DNA from: CATQGW01 sp965262235
Lineage (GTDB): Bacteria; Chloroflexota; Dehalococcoidia; Bin125
Assembly: GCA_965262235.1 (NCBI GenBank)
Contig: OZ253504.1
Location: 2,232,001-2,296,000 of the forward strand
Direction of reading: 5' to 3'
DNA length: 64,000 bases
Both the position numbers and the translations under genes were made by a program. The first letter of the stretch is position 1. Each line of letters opens with the position of its first letter. A model generated the notes under the pieces. The model was not told the origin of the DNA, did not search any database, and worked only from the letters and a program-made list of their open reading frames with translations. Positions 1 to 9,433 of the stretch are shown here, piece after piece.

Positions 1-2112
1 CGCGCGCCCGTTCAATACCTGCTGATGGCCGCCGGGATCGTGGTGATCGCCGGCGTGCTCTCGTGGCCCTTCCACGAGCAGCTGCGCATCGCGATCGCGC
101 CTATTCTGGCCCTCGTCGTGATCAGCATCATCGGCGCGATGATCCTCCCCAGCGTCGTGCAGCGCTTCACCGTCGAGCCCGACGAGCTGGAACGTGAGAC
201 GCCCTACATCGAGCGCAACATCGCGGCGACGCGCGCGGCGTTCCGGCTGGATCAGATCGAGGAGCGCGAATTCGCCGCGAATGATGCGGTCTCCGTGGCT
301 GATCTCAACTCCAACCCGGAGGCCCTACGGAACGTGCGCCTGTGGGATCACCGCCCGCTCAACGACACGCTGAACACGACCCAGACGATCCGCCCGCTCT
401 ACGTCTACCCCGATGTCGATGTCGACCGCTACACCACGGGTGACGAGGAGCACCAGGTCTTCCTCGCGGCCCGCGAGCTCTCGCAGAACAACTTGCAGCC
501 CACGCAGCAGTCGTGGGTCAACCGGCGCCTGCAGTTCACGCACGGCTTCGGCGTAGTCATGTCGCCGGTCGACGAGGTGACCAGCTCCGGCGAGCCGGAG
601 TTCTGGATCTCCAATATCCCGCCCGAGATCGTCAAGGAAACGTCCAGCGGCACGCTGAACCTCAAGATCGATCAGCCCCGCATCTACTTCGGCGAGGCGA
701 CCGACGGCTACATCATCGCCAATACCCGCGCTGAGGAGTTCGACTACCCGCTCTCGGGCGACGAGCTGGCCGACAGTGATACCGAAGAGAGTCAGGCGAC
801 GACGCGCTACTCCGGCGCAGGCGGCGTCGAACTCGGCGGCTTCTTCCGCCGCCTCGCGTTCGCCTGGTCGTTCGCCGACACGAACATCCTGATCTCCGGC
901 TCGGTGACCGCGGAGAGCCGGATCCTCTTCCGCCGCCTGATTCAGGAGCGCGTGCACACCCTCGCGCCGTTCCTCACGCTCGACGCCGACCCCTACATCG
1001 TGGTTGGTGACGACGGCCGGCTCTACTGGATCCAGGACGCCTACACGGCGACCGACCGCTACCCCTACTCGCAGCCGCACACGGCGGGCTTCAACTACCT
1101 GCGCAACTCGGTCAAGGCAGTGGTCGACGCCTACGACGGCACGATCAATCTCTACATCGTTGACGAATCAGATCCAGTGATTCGCGCCTGGGCCGACATC
1201 TTCCCGGACCTGTTCAAAGCCAAGTCGCAGTTCGCCGTCGACCTGGTGCGCCACTGGCGCTACCCGCAGGACTTCTTCCAGGTCCAGGCCGACCAGTACC
1301 TCAGCTATCACATCGAATCGGCCCGCGGCCTGTTCACACGTGAGGACCTCTGGGCGATTCCGCAGGAAAAGCTGCGCCAGCAGGAGATTCCGGTCGAGCC
1401 CTACTACGTGACCCTGCGCCTGCCCGACCAGGAGGAACCGGAGTTCCTGCTGATCCTGCCCTTCACGCCGCGCAACCGGCTCAACAGCATCGCCTGGCTG
1501 GCTGGCCGCAGCGATGGCGAGAACTACGGCAAGCTGTTCGCCTTCCGCTTCCCGGCCAACAAAAACGTCGATGGGCCGTTACAGATCGAGGCTCGAATCG
1601 ACCAGGATGTCTCGATCTCGCGCCAGTTCACGCTGCTCGGGCAGCAGGGCAGCGAGGTGATTCGCGGCAACCTGCTGTTCATCCCCGTGGGTGCGTCCTA
1701 CGTGTACGTCGAGCCGATCTACCTGCAGGCCGACAACGCGCGGTTCCCGCAGCTCAAGGCTGTGATCGTGGTCAACGGCGACATAATCGCGTTCGAGGAC
1801 AGCTTCGCCAAGGCGGTGCAGGTGGCGCTGGGCAACCAGCGGCCCCGCGGTCTGTCGTTCACCGGCGATTCTGGCGCCGCTCCGACGCCCGAGCCCGAGG
1901 CTGCGCCCGCGCAGCAGCAGGCGGCTGTGGAACAAGAGCAGGCGGAGCGCCCGCCGCTCGATGCAGGCACCACCGCAGAGCTCGCTCAACGCGCGCAGGA
2001 CGTGTTCGATGAGGCGATGGACCGGCTGCGCGACGGCGACTGGGCCGGCTATGGCGAAGCCATCGATCAGCTCGGCGCGCTCCTCGATCAGCTCGCGTCA
2101 ACCACTCAATAG
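1..2112 (+). CDS. UPF0182 family membrane protein, 5'-truncated by window edge
   Basis: The frame is open from base 1, so the gene begins outside the window; only the C-terminal part (about 700 residues) is seen. Two hydrophobic segments lie within the first 50 residues. They are followed by the block RFTVEPDELERETPYIERN and then AATRAAF, which is characteristic of UPF0182 (COG1615) proteins. Family members are about 900 residues with a polytopic N-terminus, so roughly the first quarter is missing. The remainder is a large hydrophilic, presumably extracytoplasmic domain. It ends in a low-complexity Ala/Pro/Gln/Glu stretch (about residues 620-655) and a final helical segment. The biochemical function of the family is unknown. 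The gene is followed by a 160-bp gap and then the arginine operon. Confidence 0.85.
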   Translation, partial: RAPVQYLLMAAGIVVIAGVLSWPFHEQLRIAIAPILALVVISIIGAMILPSVVQRFTVEPDELERETPYIERNIAATRAAFRLDQIEEREFAANDAVSVADLNSNPEALRNVRLWDHRPLNDTLNTTQTIRPLYVYPDVDVDRYTTGDEEHQVFLAARELSQNNLQPTQQSWVNRRLQFTHGFGVVMSPVDEVTSSGEPEFWISNIPPEIVKETSSGTLNLKIDQPRIYFGEATDGYIIANTRAEEFDYPLSGDELADSDTEESQATTRYSGAGGVELGGFFRRLAFAWSFADTNILISGSVTAESRILFRRLIQERVHTLAPFLTLDADPYIVVGDDGRLYWIQDAYTATDRYPYSQPHTAGFNYLRNSVKAVVDAYDGTINLYIVDESDPVIRAWADIFPDLFKAKSQFAVDLVRHWRYPQDFFQVQADQYLSYHIESARGLFTREDLWAIPQEKLRQQEIPVEPYYVTLRLPDQEEPEFLLILPFTPRNRLNSIAWLAGRSDGENYGKLFAFRFPANKNVDGPLQIEARIDQDVSISRQFTLLGQQGSEVIRGNLLFIPVGASYVYVEPIYLQADNARFPQLKAVIVVNGDIIAFEDSFAKAVQVALGNQRPRGLSFTGDSGAAPTPEPEAAPAQQQAAVEQEQAERPPLDAGTTAELAQRAQDVFDEAMDRLRDGDWAGYGEAIDQLGALLDQLASTTQ

Positions 2113-2273
2113 ACGCGCGCCGGGGCCGTCGTGCCCCGCCGGAGATGCTCGGTTACGATGATCGCGCCCACGACGGGCGAACTGCGCACGCGCCAGCCTG
2201 CCCCGAAATCCGTGCATTGCAGCGATGCGCTGCGCGGCTGAAGCGGGCGGCGCAGAGAGTATGAGGATTGCCA

Positions 2274-3458
2274 ATGCCGACCACCGCTGAACGAGAAGCC
2301 GCCGTCTTCATGATGTCGGCCGGCCGTCTGCCGGTCACGCTCGTCCGTGGTGAAGGCACCCACGTCTGGGACGACGAGGGCAACCGCTACCTCGACTTCG
2401 TCGCCGGGATCGCCTCCGACAGCCTCGGGCATTGCCACCCGGCGATCGTCAACGCGATCAAAACGCAGGGCGAAACGCTGCTGCACGTCTCCAACTACTT
2501 CTACACGCTGCCGCAGCTGGAACTCGCCGACCTCGTGCTCGGCGCCAGCGGGATGAAGCGGATCTTCTTCTGCAGCACCGGCGCCGAGGCGACCGAGGGC
2601 GCGATCAAGATCGGCCGTAAGTGGGGTCACCTGCACAAGGACGGCGGCTACGAGATCATCACGATGGATCAGTCGTTCCACGGCCGCACGCTGGCCTCCG
2701 TCTCGGCCACCGGGACGCCGCGCTTCAGCGAGCCGTTCCACGCGGTCGAGGGCTTCCGCCACGTCCCGTTCAACGACGTCGGCGCCGTGCGTGACGCGAT
2801 CGGCCCGCAGACCGCCGCCATTCTGGTCGAGCCGCTGCAGGGCGAGGGCGGCGTCAACGTCGCTGACGACGGCTACCTCCGAGCGCTGCGCGACATCTGC
2901 GACGAACACAACCTGTTGCTCATGCTCGACGAAGTGCAGACCGGCATCGGCCGCACCGGCAAGATGTTCGCCTTCGAGCACGAAGGCATCCAGCCCGACG
3001 TGATGGCGCTGGCCAAGGGCCTCGGTAGCGGCGTCCCGATCGGCGCGATCGTCGCCAACGAGCGCGGCGACATCCTCGAGCCCGGCGACCACGGCACCAC
3101 CTTCGGCGGTCAGCCGTTCACCACCGCCGTCGCCGCCGCGACCGTGCGCACGATCCTCGACGAAGGTATCCCCGAGCAGGTCGCCATCAAGGGCGAGAGT
3201 CTGATGAGCAGCCTGCGCGCGCTCGACGACCGCCACCCCGTGATCAGCGAGGTGCGCGGGCAGGGCCTGCTCGTCGCCGTGCAGTTCAGCGCCGACATCG
3301 GCCCGGCGCTCGTCGCCGCCTGCCGCGAGCGCGGGCTGATCTGCAACGTCGTCAAGCCCAACGTCCTGCGCCTCGTCCCGCCGCTGACGGTGTCCGACGA
3401 AGAACTGGCCGAGGCCGTCGGTATCATTGATGACGCTCTGGCGAGCGTCGGCAGCTGA
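2274..3458 (+). CDS. argD: acetylornithine aminotransferase family protein (class III PLP)
   Basis: This is a 394-residue class III PLP-dependent aminotransferase. It very likely converts N-acetylglutamate semialdehyde to N-acetylornithine in arginine synthesis. Visible family features are the GAEATEGAIKIGRKWG cofactor-binding region, the acidic LMLDEVQTGIGRTG motif, and the Schiff-base lysine in ALAKGLGSGVPIGA (about residue 248). The ATG at 2274 is preferred over a TTG two codons upstream because a GAGG lies 7 bases before it. argG and argH follow on the same strand, which favours ArgD over a GABA or ornithine transaminase. Related enzymes overlap in specificity, so the exact substrate is inferred from context. 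Confidence 0.9.
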   Translation: MPTTAEREAAVFMMSAGRLPVTLVRGEGTHVWDDEGNRYLDFVAGIASDSLGHCHPAIVNAIKTQGETLLHVSNYFYTLPQLELADLVLGASGMKRIFFCSTGAEATEGAIKIGRKWGHLHKDGGYEIITMDQSFHGRTLASVSATGTPRFSEPFHAVEGFRHVPFNDVGAVRDAIGPQTAAILVEPLQGEGGVNVADDGYLRALRDICDEHNLLLMLDEVQTGIGRTGKMFAFEHEGIQPDVMALAKGLGSGVPIGAIVANERGDILEPGDHGTTFGGQPFTTAVAAATVRTILDEGIPEQVAIKGESLMSSLRALDDRHPVISEVRGQGLLVAVQFSADIGPALVAACRERGLICNVVKPNVLRLVPPLTVSDEELAEAVGIIDDALASVGS

Positions 3459-3505
3459 GCGCGCTGGCCGAGCCAAGCGTGGTGCGCGTCACCAAAGGAG
3501 TTCCT

Positions 3506-4759
3506 GTGGCCAGCCGATCGAAATCGAAGCGCGTGGTGCTGGCCTATTCGGGCGGCCTTGATACATCCGTCGTGGCCCGCTGGTTGACCGAGCGCGGCTG
3601 GGAGGTCTTCTGCCTCACCGCCGATATGGGCTTCCTCGAGGCCGACGAAGAGCTCGACGCGCGCGCGCGCGCGGCCGGCTCGATCGGGTTCGAAATGCGC
3701 GACCTGCGCAGCGAATTCGCCGAATCCTTCTGCTTCCCGGCATTGATGGCCGGCGCGCTCTATGAGGGCCGCTACCCGCTGGCTACCGCGCTGGCCCGCC
3801 CGTTGATCGCCAAGGCGCTGGTCGATGTGGCGCGCGAGCACGGCGCAACCGCCGTCGCGCACGGCTGCACCGGCAAGGGCAACGACCAGGTCCGCTTCGA
3901 TGTCTCGGTCCAGGCGCTCGCGCCTGACCTCGAGATTCTGGCCCCGGTGCGCGAGTGGGAGCTGACCACCCGCCAGTCGGAGATTCACTACGCCAACGCG
4001 CACCAGATCCCGATCACCGTCAGCGCCGACAAGCAGTACTCGGTCGACGAAAACCTCTGGGGCCGCTCGGTCGAGGCTGGCCCGCTCGAGGACCCCTGGG
4101 TCGAGCCGACGGACGATGTCTGGGAATGGACCATCAATCCCGAGCTGGCCCCAGACCAGCCGCTCTACATCGAGATCGGCTTCGAGTGGGGCCGTCCCAC
4201 CTCGCTCGACGGCGAAGAGCTCGACGCGGTCACACTGATCACGCGCCTGCACGAGCTCGCCGGCCAGCACGGCGTCGGGCGGATCGACATGGTCGAGGAC
4301 CGGCTGGTGGGGATTAAGTCGCGCGAGGTCTACGAGGCCCCCGCGGCGACGGTGCTCAGCGCCGCGCACATCGCGCTCGAATCGTTGACGCTCAGCAAGC
4401 AGCAGATCCGGATCAAACACCGCCTGATGCAGGACTACGCAGACCTGATCTACGAGGGTCTCTGGTACACCGCCATGCACCAGGACCTGGCCGCGCTGAC
4501 CCGTTCGATGCAGCGACACGTCTCGGGCGACGTGCGGGTCAAGCTGCTCAAGGGCCAGGTCACGCCGGTCGGCGTGCAGAGCCCCAACAGCCTGTACCAG
4601 CATTCGCTCGCCACCTACGATGTGGGCGATGTGTTCGATCAGACTTCCGCAGTCGGCTTCATCGACATCTGGGGACTGCCCGTGCGAGTGCAGGCCGAGA
4701 AGCAGTTGCTGCGGCAACCGGGCGGGCCTGACCAGGTCAGCTCGGGCCGCATGCCGTGA
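3506..4759 (+). CDS. argG: argininosuccinate synthase
   Basis: This 417-residue protein joins citrulline and aspartate using ATP to form argininosuccinate. The ATP-pyrophosphatase loop AYSGGLDTS is at residues 12-20. AHGCTGKGNDQVRFD, SADKQYSVDENLWGRS and GIKSREVYEAPAA are further argininosuccinate synthase signatures. The GTG at 3506 is chosen as start because AAAGGAG ends 5 bases upstream and the protein then begins just before the ATP loop; a longer frame to 3479 lacks such a site. It lies 47 bases after argD and is probably cotranscribed with it. Length is normal for the family. Confidence 0.96.
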   Translation: MASRSKSKRVVLAYSGGLDTSVVARWLTERGWEVFCLTADMGFLEADEELDARARAAGSIGFEMRDLRSEFAESFCFPALMAGALYEGRYPLATALARPLIAKALVDVAREHGATAVAHGCTGKGNDQVRFDVSVQALAPDLEILAPVREWELTTRQSEIHYANAHQIPITVSADKQYSVDENLWGRSVEAGPLEDPWVEPTDDVWEWTINPELAPDQPLYIEIGFEWGRPTSLDGEELDAVTLITRLHELAGQHGVGRIDMVEDRLVGIKSREVYEAPAATVLSAAHIALESLTLSKQQIRIKHRLMQDYADLIYEGLWYTAMHQDLAALTRSMQRHVSGDVRVKLLKGQVTPVGVQSPNSLYQHSLATYDVGDVFDQTSAVGFIDIWGLPVRVQAEKQLLRQPGGPDQVSSGRMP

Positions 4760-4771
4760 GCTGAGCGGGCG

Positions 4772-5125
4772 ATGACAACCAACGCCGATTTACCCGAGGT
4801 GATCGTCGAATACGAGGCCGCCACGCCCTCGCTGGGCGGCTCCGACGCCGCCGAGTTTGAGATTCGCCGCTACAGCCACGCCACCCTGGAATGCGCGCTG
4901 TATCTGGCGCTCGACGCCCGCCAGGCCTTCGAGGCCCGCTGCGGGGCGCTGAGCGACGCTCAGGTTCAGCTGCTGCTGCGCGCCCTGGCGGCCGACTGGT
5001 ATCCCGCCTTCATGGCCTCCGGCGCCGAGCCGCCGGCGATCGTCACGCTGCGCGCCCGTGACCTCAGCGATGAACAGATGGCGGCCGCCATTGCCGCCGC
5101 CGGACTGCCGACACTCAGCCAGTAG
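4772..5125 (+). CDS. hypothetical protein between argG and argH
   Basis: This is a 117-residue soluble, acidic and Ala-rich protein that I do not recognise. It starts 12 bases after argG and ends 31 bases before the argH start, so it is almost certainly translated as part of the arginine operon. No signal peptide, membrane segment or cysteine cluster is visible. The second half (DAQVQLLLRALAADWYPAFM) looks helical. There is no strong Shine-Dalgarno before the ATG, so coupling to argG translation is possible. A role in arginine metabolism is only suggested by position. Confidence 0.65.
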   Translation: MTTNADLPEVIVEYEAATPSLGGSDAAEFEIRRYSHATLECALYLALDARQAFEARCGALSDAQVQLLLRALAADWYPAFMASGAEPPAIVTLRARDLSDEQMAAAIAAAGLPTLSQ

Positions 5126-5156
5126 GCGCCGGCCTGATCAGGGAGGCGCTGCAGGC

Positions 5157-6587
5157 GTGACCGACCAACCGACCAACGACGCGCAGGAACGCCTCTGGGG
5201 CGGACGCTTCGAGGCCGAGCCCAACGAACTGGTGCAGGCGTACACGTCGTCGATCGGCGTCGACGCGATGCTCTTCCGCGAGGACATCGCCGGCTCGCGG
5301 GCGCACGCGCGGATGCTCGGGCAGCGCGGGATCATCGATCCCGCCGACGCTCAACGCATCCTCGAGGGCCTCGACCTCGTCGAGGCTGAGTTCGAAGCTG
5401 GCACGTTCGAGCTGCGCCCCGAGCTGGAGGACATCCACACTCACGTCGAGTCGCGCCTCGCCGACCTGATCGGCGCCGACATCGCCGGCCGCCTGCACAC
5501 GGCGCGCTCCCGCAACGATCAGGTCGCGCTCGACACGCGAATGTTCGTGCGCGACGCAATCGTGCAATCGATCGGTGGACTGCGCGGCCTGCAAGCCTCG
5601 CTGATCGATCTGGCTGAGCGCCACGTCGAGGTCTACATGCCCGGCTACACGCATCTTCAGCGCGCCCAGCCGGTGTTGTTCGCTCATCACCTGCTCGCCT
5701 ACGTCGAGATGTTCGACCGCGACGCCGACCGCTTCATCGATGCGTTCGCACGCGCCGACATCATGCCGCTCGGCAGCGCCGCGCTGGCTGGCGCGGCCTA
5801 CCCCATCAACCCCCAGGCGGTGGCGGAAGAGCTCGGCTTCGACGCCGTGACCCGCAATAGCATCGACGCGGTCTCGTCGCGTGATTACGTCGCCGAATAC
5901 CTCGCCGTCGCCGCCATCTGCATGGTCAACATCTCGCGGCTGTGCGAGGACGTGATCCTCTGGAGCAGCGCTGAGTTCGGCGTGCTGCGCTTCGACGACG
6001 CGTTCACGACCGGCTCGTCGATCATGCCGCAGAAGCGCAACCCCGACATCGCCGAGCTGGCGCGCGGACGCGCCGGGCGTGTGATCGGGCATCTGACCGG
6101 GTTCCTGTCGACGCTGAAGGGGCTGCCGCTGGCTTACAACCGCGACCTGCAGGAGGACAAGGCGGGCCTCTTCGATACCGCCGACACGCTCGTCGGCACC
6201 GTGCATGTGCTGGCCCCGGCGATGCTCACGGCGCAGGTCAACGGCAAGCGAGCCCGCGCGATGGTCGACGACGACCCGTTCATCCTCGCGACCGACTACG
6301 CCGACTACCTCACCCGCAAGGGCGTGCCGTTCCGCGAGGCGCACCGCGTCGTTGGGCAGCTCGTGCGAATCTGCGAGTCTAGCAACCGCGGCCTCCGTGA
6401 GCTCTCGCTCGACGACCTTCGCCTCGTCCACGAGTCGTTCGGACGCGACGCGGTGGGGATGACCATTCGCGACGCGCTTGCCGCACGCGATGTACCCGGC
6501 GGCACCGCACCGCGCCGCGTGCGCCAGGCGCTCACAGAAGCCAAGACCAGGCTGCGCCTGGCACCCGCGCAAGGCGCACAGCAATGA
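5157..6587 (+). CDS. argH: argininosuccinate lyase
   Basis: This 476-residue enzyme of the fumarase/aspartase superfamily splits argininosuccinate into arginine and fumarate. It begins with the typical LWGGRFEAEPNELVQAYTSS. It carries HTARSRNDQVALDTRMFVRD, GYTHLQRAQPVLFAHH and the superfamily signature GSSIMPQKRNPD near residue 285. The GTG at 5157 is favoured because GGGAGG lies 10 bases before it and it gives a family-length product; upstream in-frame codons overlap the preceding small gene. Its TGA overlaps the ATG of rpe (ATGA), indicating translational coupling. Confidence 0.95.
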   Translation: MTDQPTNDAQERLWGGRFEAEPNELVQAYTSSIGVDAMLFREDIAGSRAHARMLGQRGIIDPADAQRILEGLDLVEAEFEAGTFELRPELEDIHTHVESRLADLIGADIAGRLHTARSRNDQVALDTRMFVRDAIVQSIGGLRGLQASLIDLAERHVEVYMPGYTHLQRAQPVLFAHHLLAYVEMFDRDADRFIDAFARADIMPLGSAALAGAAYPINPQAVAEELGFDAVTRNSIDAVSSRDYVAEYLAVAAICMVNISRLCEDVILWSSAEFGVLRFDDAFTTGSSIMPQKRNPDIAELARGRAGRVIGHLTGFLSTLKGLPLAYNRDLQEDKAGLFDTADTLVGTVHVLAPAMLTAQVNGKRARAMVDDDPFILATDYADYLTRKGVPFREAHRVVGQLVRICESSNRGLRELSLDDLRLVHESFGRDAVGMTIRDALAARDVPGGTAPRRVRQALTEAKTRLRLAPAQGAQQ

Positions 6588-7273
6588 GCGGCCCCCAGGC
6601 GCGCCGCAAGATCGAGCTCGCCCCTTCGATCCTCGCGGCCGACTGGACGCGGATCGGCGAGCAGGTCCGAGAGGCCGAGGCGGCTGGCGTCGATGCGATC
6701 TCGCTCGACGTAATGGACGGCGCCTTCGTGCCGCCGATCACCTTCGGCGCGCAGATGCTCGAGGCCGTGCGCGGCCTGACCGACCTCCCGATCGAGGCGC
6801 ACCTGATGGTCGAACAGCCCGAGCGGCAGATCGAGGCGTTCGCCGCTGCCGGCGCGAACTGCATCACGATTCACCTCGAATCGACGCGTCACCCACACCG
6901 CGTGCTGCAGCAGATCCACGAGCGCGGCTGCGAGGCGGGCATCACGCTCAACCCGGGCACGCCGGTGACGGCGCTCGAGCCGATGCTGGCCGAGTGCGAC
7001 CGCGTGCAGATCATGAGCGTTAACCCCGGCTGGGGCGGTCAGAGCTTCATCCCGCAGGCACTCGACCGCATCCGCGAGGCCCGCGAGCGGCTCGACGCCG
7101 CCGATCGCAGCGACGCGCTGGTCGCCGTCGACGGCGGCGTCAACGAGCAGACGATCGCCGCGATCATCGCCGCCGGCGCGACCTGGCTGGTCGCCGGCTC
7201 CGCGATCTACAACGACCGCGAGACGGTCAAAGCCGCAGTGGCCCGCCTGCGCAGCGCGATCGCGGCCGGCTGA
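6584..7273 (+). CDS. rpe: ribulose-phosphate 3-epimerase
   Basis: This 229-residue TIM-barrel enzyme interconverts ribulose 5-phosphate and xylulose 5-phosphate in the pentose phosphate pathway. Family features are the APSILAADWTRIGEQV start, the catalytic/metal region SLDVMDGAFVPPITFG, EAHLMVEQPE, NPGTPVTALEP, MSVNPGWGGQSFIP and VDGGVNEQTI. It overlaps argH by 4 bases, so it is translated as the last gene of the arginine operon although it is not an arginine gene. The next gene is convergent and its stop is directly adjacent. Confidence 0.95.
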   Translation: MSGPQARRKIELAPSILAADWTRIGEQVREAEAAGVDAISLDVMDGAFVPPITFGAQMLEAVRGLTDLPIEAHLMVEQPERQIEAFAAAGANCITIHLESTRHPHRVLQQIHERGCEAGITLNPGTPVTALEPMLAECDRVQIMSVNPGWGGQSFIPQALDRIREARERLDAADRSDALVAVDGGVNEQTIAAIIAAGATWLVAGSAIYNDRETVKAAVARLRSAIAAG

Positions 7274-8401
7274 CTAGAGCGGTTTCTGGTAAACCCGGTA
7301 GGTCTTGTAGACCTCCGCGGCCGTCCGGCGTAGTGCCGAGTTGATCAGCTCGTTGTCTTCGAGCACCCAACCCAGCTCGGCCCAGTCGTAGCCCCGGGCG
7401 CGGCCCAGCTCGTGGATCTGCGCCATCAGCATCACACCGATGTGCGCGAACTCGCGCGTCCGAAACTGTTGACGCACGCCCAGCAGCATCACCCGCCCGC
7501 TGCGCGGGCCGCGATGCAGACGCCACAGCACTTTGGCCCAGCCGAACGGGAACAGTCGCCCATCGATGTCGCGGGCGCACTCGTTCAGGTTGGGGATCGC
7601 CACGACCATCGCCGCTGCCTCGCCGTCGATCTCCACCATCGCCGTTAGCTTGGGGTCGGCGAACTGCACGAGGTCGTTGGCCAGCCGGTCGGCCTCCGCC
7701 TCGGTGATCGGCGTCGAGCCCCAGTTGTGTTGCCAGGCGTCGTTATAGACCTCGGCTGCGAGCCGCACATCGTGGCGCAGGTTGCGCTTGTCGAACGGGC
7801 GCACGCGCACGCGCTCCATGCCGTGAACGCGCTCCAGGGAGCGCCGGCGGCGCGGTTCGAGCTCAGTGTCAACCGGGTAGTGGTATGCCCAGAGGTCCTT
7901 GACCTTGGCGTAGCCGCTGGCCTCGATCAGGTCGGGGAACCAGCGCCGCCCGTGCGGCATCGCGATCACTGGCGGCGTCTCGAAACCGTCGACGAGACAG
8001 CCCGCCTCCTCGTTCAGCGTGAACGAGATCGGTCCGCGCGAGAACTCGGCTCCGCGCTCACGGAGCCAGCCCTCGGCCGCCTCGAAGAGCGCCGCCGCGG
8101 CCTCCGGATCATCGACGCAGTCGAAGAATCCAAAGAAGCCGGCGTGTTCGCCCCACTTCTCGTCGTGCACCGGATTGAGGTGCGCCGAGATGCGGCCTAC
8201 CGGCACGCCGTCGCGCTCGGCCAGGAACAATTGAGCCTGGCCGTAGCGCAGAAACGGCGTTCGTTCGGGGTCGAGCCGCTCCCGCATGACGCGTCGTAGC
8301 GGGGGGATCCAGGTGGGATCGCCGGCGTAGACGCGCCACAGCACATCGATGAACGGCTGCGCGCCGCGGCCTGGTTGAAGCTCGCGGACGCGCAGGTTCA
8401 C
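7274..8401 (-). CDS. GNAT-like N-acyltransferase family protein
   Basis: This 375-residue protein resembles large GNAT-type proteins found in high-GC environmental bacteria. The N-terminal half has an acetyltransferase-like block (LFLAERDGVPVGRISAHLNP, about residues 60-80). The C-terminal half has a second fold repeat with FRTREFAHIGVMLMAQIHEL and DWAELGWVLEDNELINSAL. The layout suggests two GNAT folds in tandem. No signal peptide is present. The substrate cannot be told from sequence. It converges on rpe, with stop codons adjacent and no spacer, and lies downstream of the RRM gene on the same strand. Confidence 0.7.
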   Translation of the reverse strand: MNLRVRELQPGRGAQPFIDVLWRVYAGDPTWIPPLRRVMRERLDPERTPFLRYGQAQLFLAERDGVPVGRISAHLNPVHDEKWGEHAGFFGFFDCVDDPEAAAALFEAAEGWLRERGAEFSRGPISFTLNEEAGCLVDGFETPPVIAMPHGRRWFPDLIEASGYAKVKDLWAYHYPVDTELEPRRRRSLERVHGMERVRVRPFDKRNLRHDVRLAAEVYNDAWQHNWGSTPITEAEADRLANDLVQFADPKLTAMVEIDGEAAAMVVAIPNLNECARDIDGRLFPFGWAKVLWRLHRGPRSGRVMLLGVRQQFRTREFAHIGVMLMAQIHELGRARGYDWAELGWVLEDNELINSALRRTAAEVYKTYRVYQKPL

Positions 8402-8433
8402 CGAAGTGTTGGTGGGAGCGGGGTTGAAGCGTC

Positions 8434-8883
<450 letters not shown>

Positions 8884-9069
8884 ACTGATGATCTCGGTCC
8901 TTCTCTTGAGTCTGTCGGGTCCTGGGTATCAGACAGGATCGCTTGCTGCCTCTGGATGCGGGTGCGGTTCACGGGCGATCGGGCGTTGAGGCGGCGCCCT
9001 CCCGTCGTTCAGCTATGTCAGTGGTCTGTGGTCGGTCGACCTCTCTTCTTCATCGCAGAGCGGTACTGC

Positions 9070-9285
9070 TCAGGCGGCGATCCGTTTGAGCATGGTGCGC
9101 AGACACGAGGTGCAGACGTTGACCCGCACCTGCTTGCCATCGATCATGAGCCGGCGCCGGTGGACGTTGGGCTTGAATGTCCGCGAGGTCCGCGGCGCCT
9201 TCCGCTGCCAGCGACCGGAGTGCTTGTGCCGGATGTTGCGTCCGAACGTCGTGTGTTTCTCGCACAGGTCGCACTTCCCAGCCAT
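9070..9285 (-). CDS. rpmB: 50S ribosomal protein L28
   Basis: This 71-residue protein begins MAGKCDLCEKHTTFGRNIRH and ends VCTSCLRTMLKRIAA. It matches L28 along its length. It is the zinc-ribbon (four-Cys) form: Cys5 and Cys8 pair with Cys58 and Cys61. The start at 9285 is fixed by the conserved N-terminus; the open frame extends further upstream only as non-homologous sequence. A GGAGG lies about 10 bases before the ATG. It is transcribed divergently from the DAK/fakA gene across a spacer of about 150 bases. Confidence 0.95.
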   Translation of the reverse strand: MAGKCDLCEKHTTFGRNIRHKHSGRWQRKAPRTSRTFKPNVHRRRLMIDGKQVRVNVCTSCLRTMLKRIAA

Positions 9286-9433
9286 CGCTCCGGCCCTCCG
9301 CCATCCCACCCTGCCGCCCGGCGACTGGGGACGTTCCTGCTCGCTGTGCGTACCATACCAGTCTGCCCGCAGGGGACAACGCGCGGCTGACAAGCCGACC
9401 ACAACCATGGCGACAATGATGAGAGGTGAGCGC

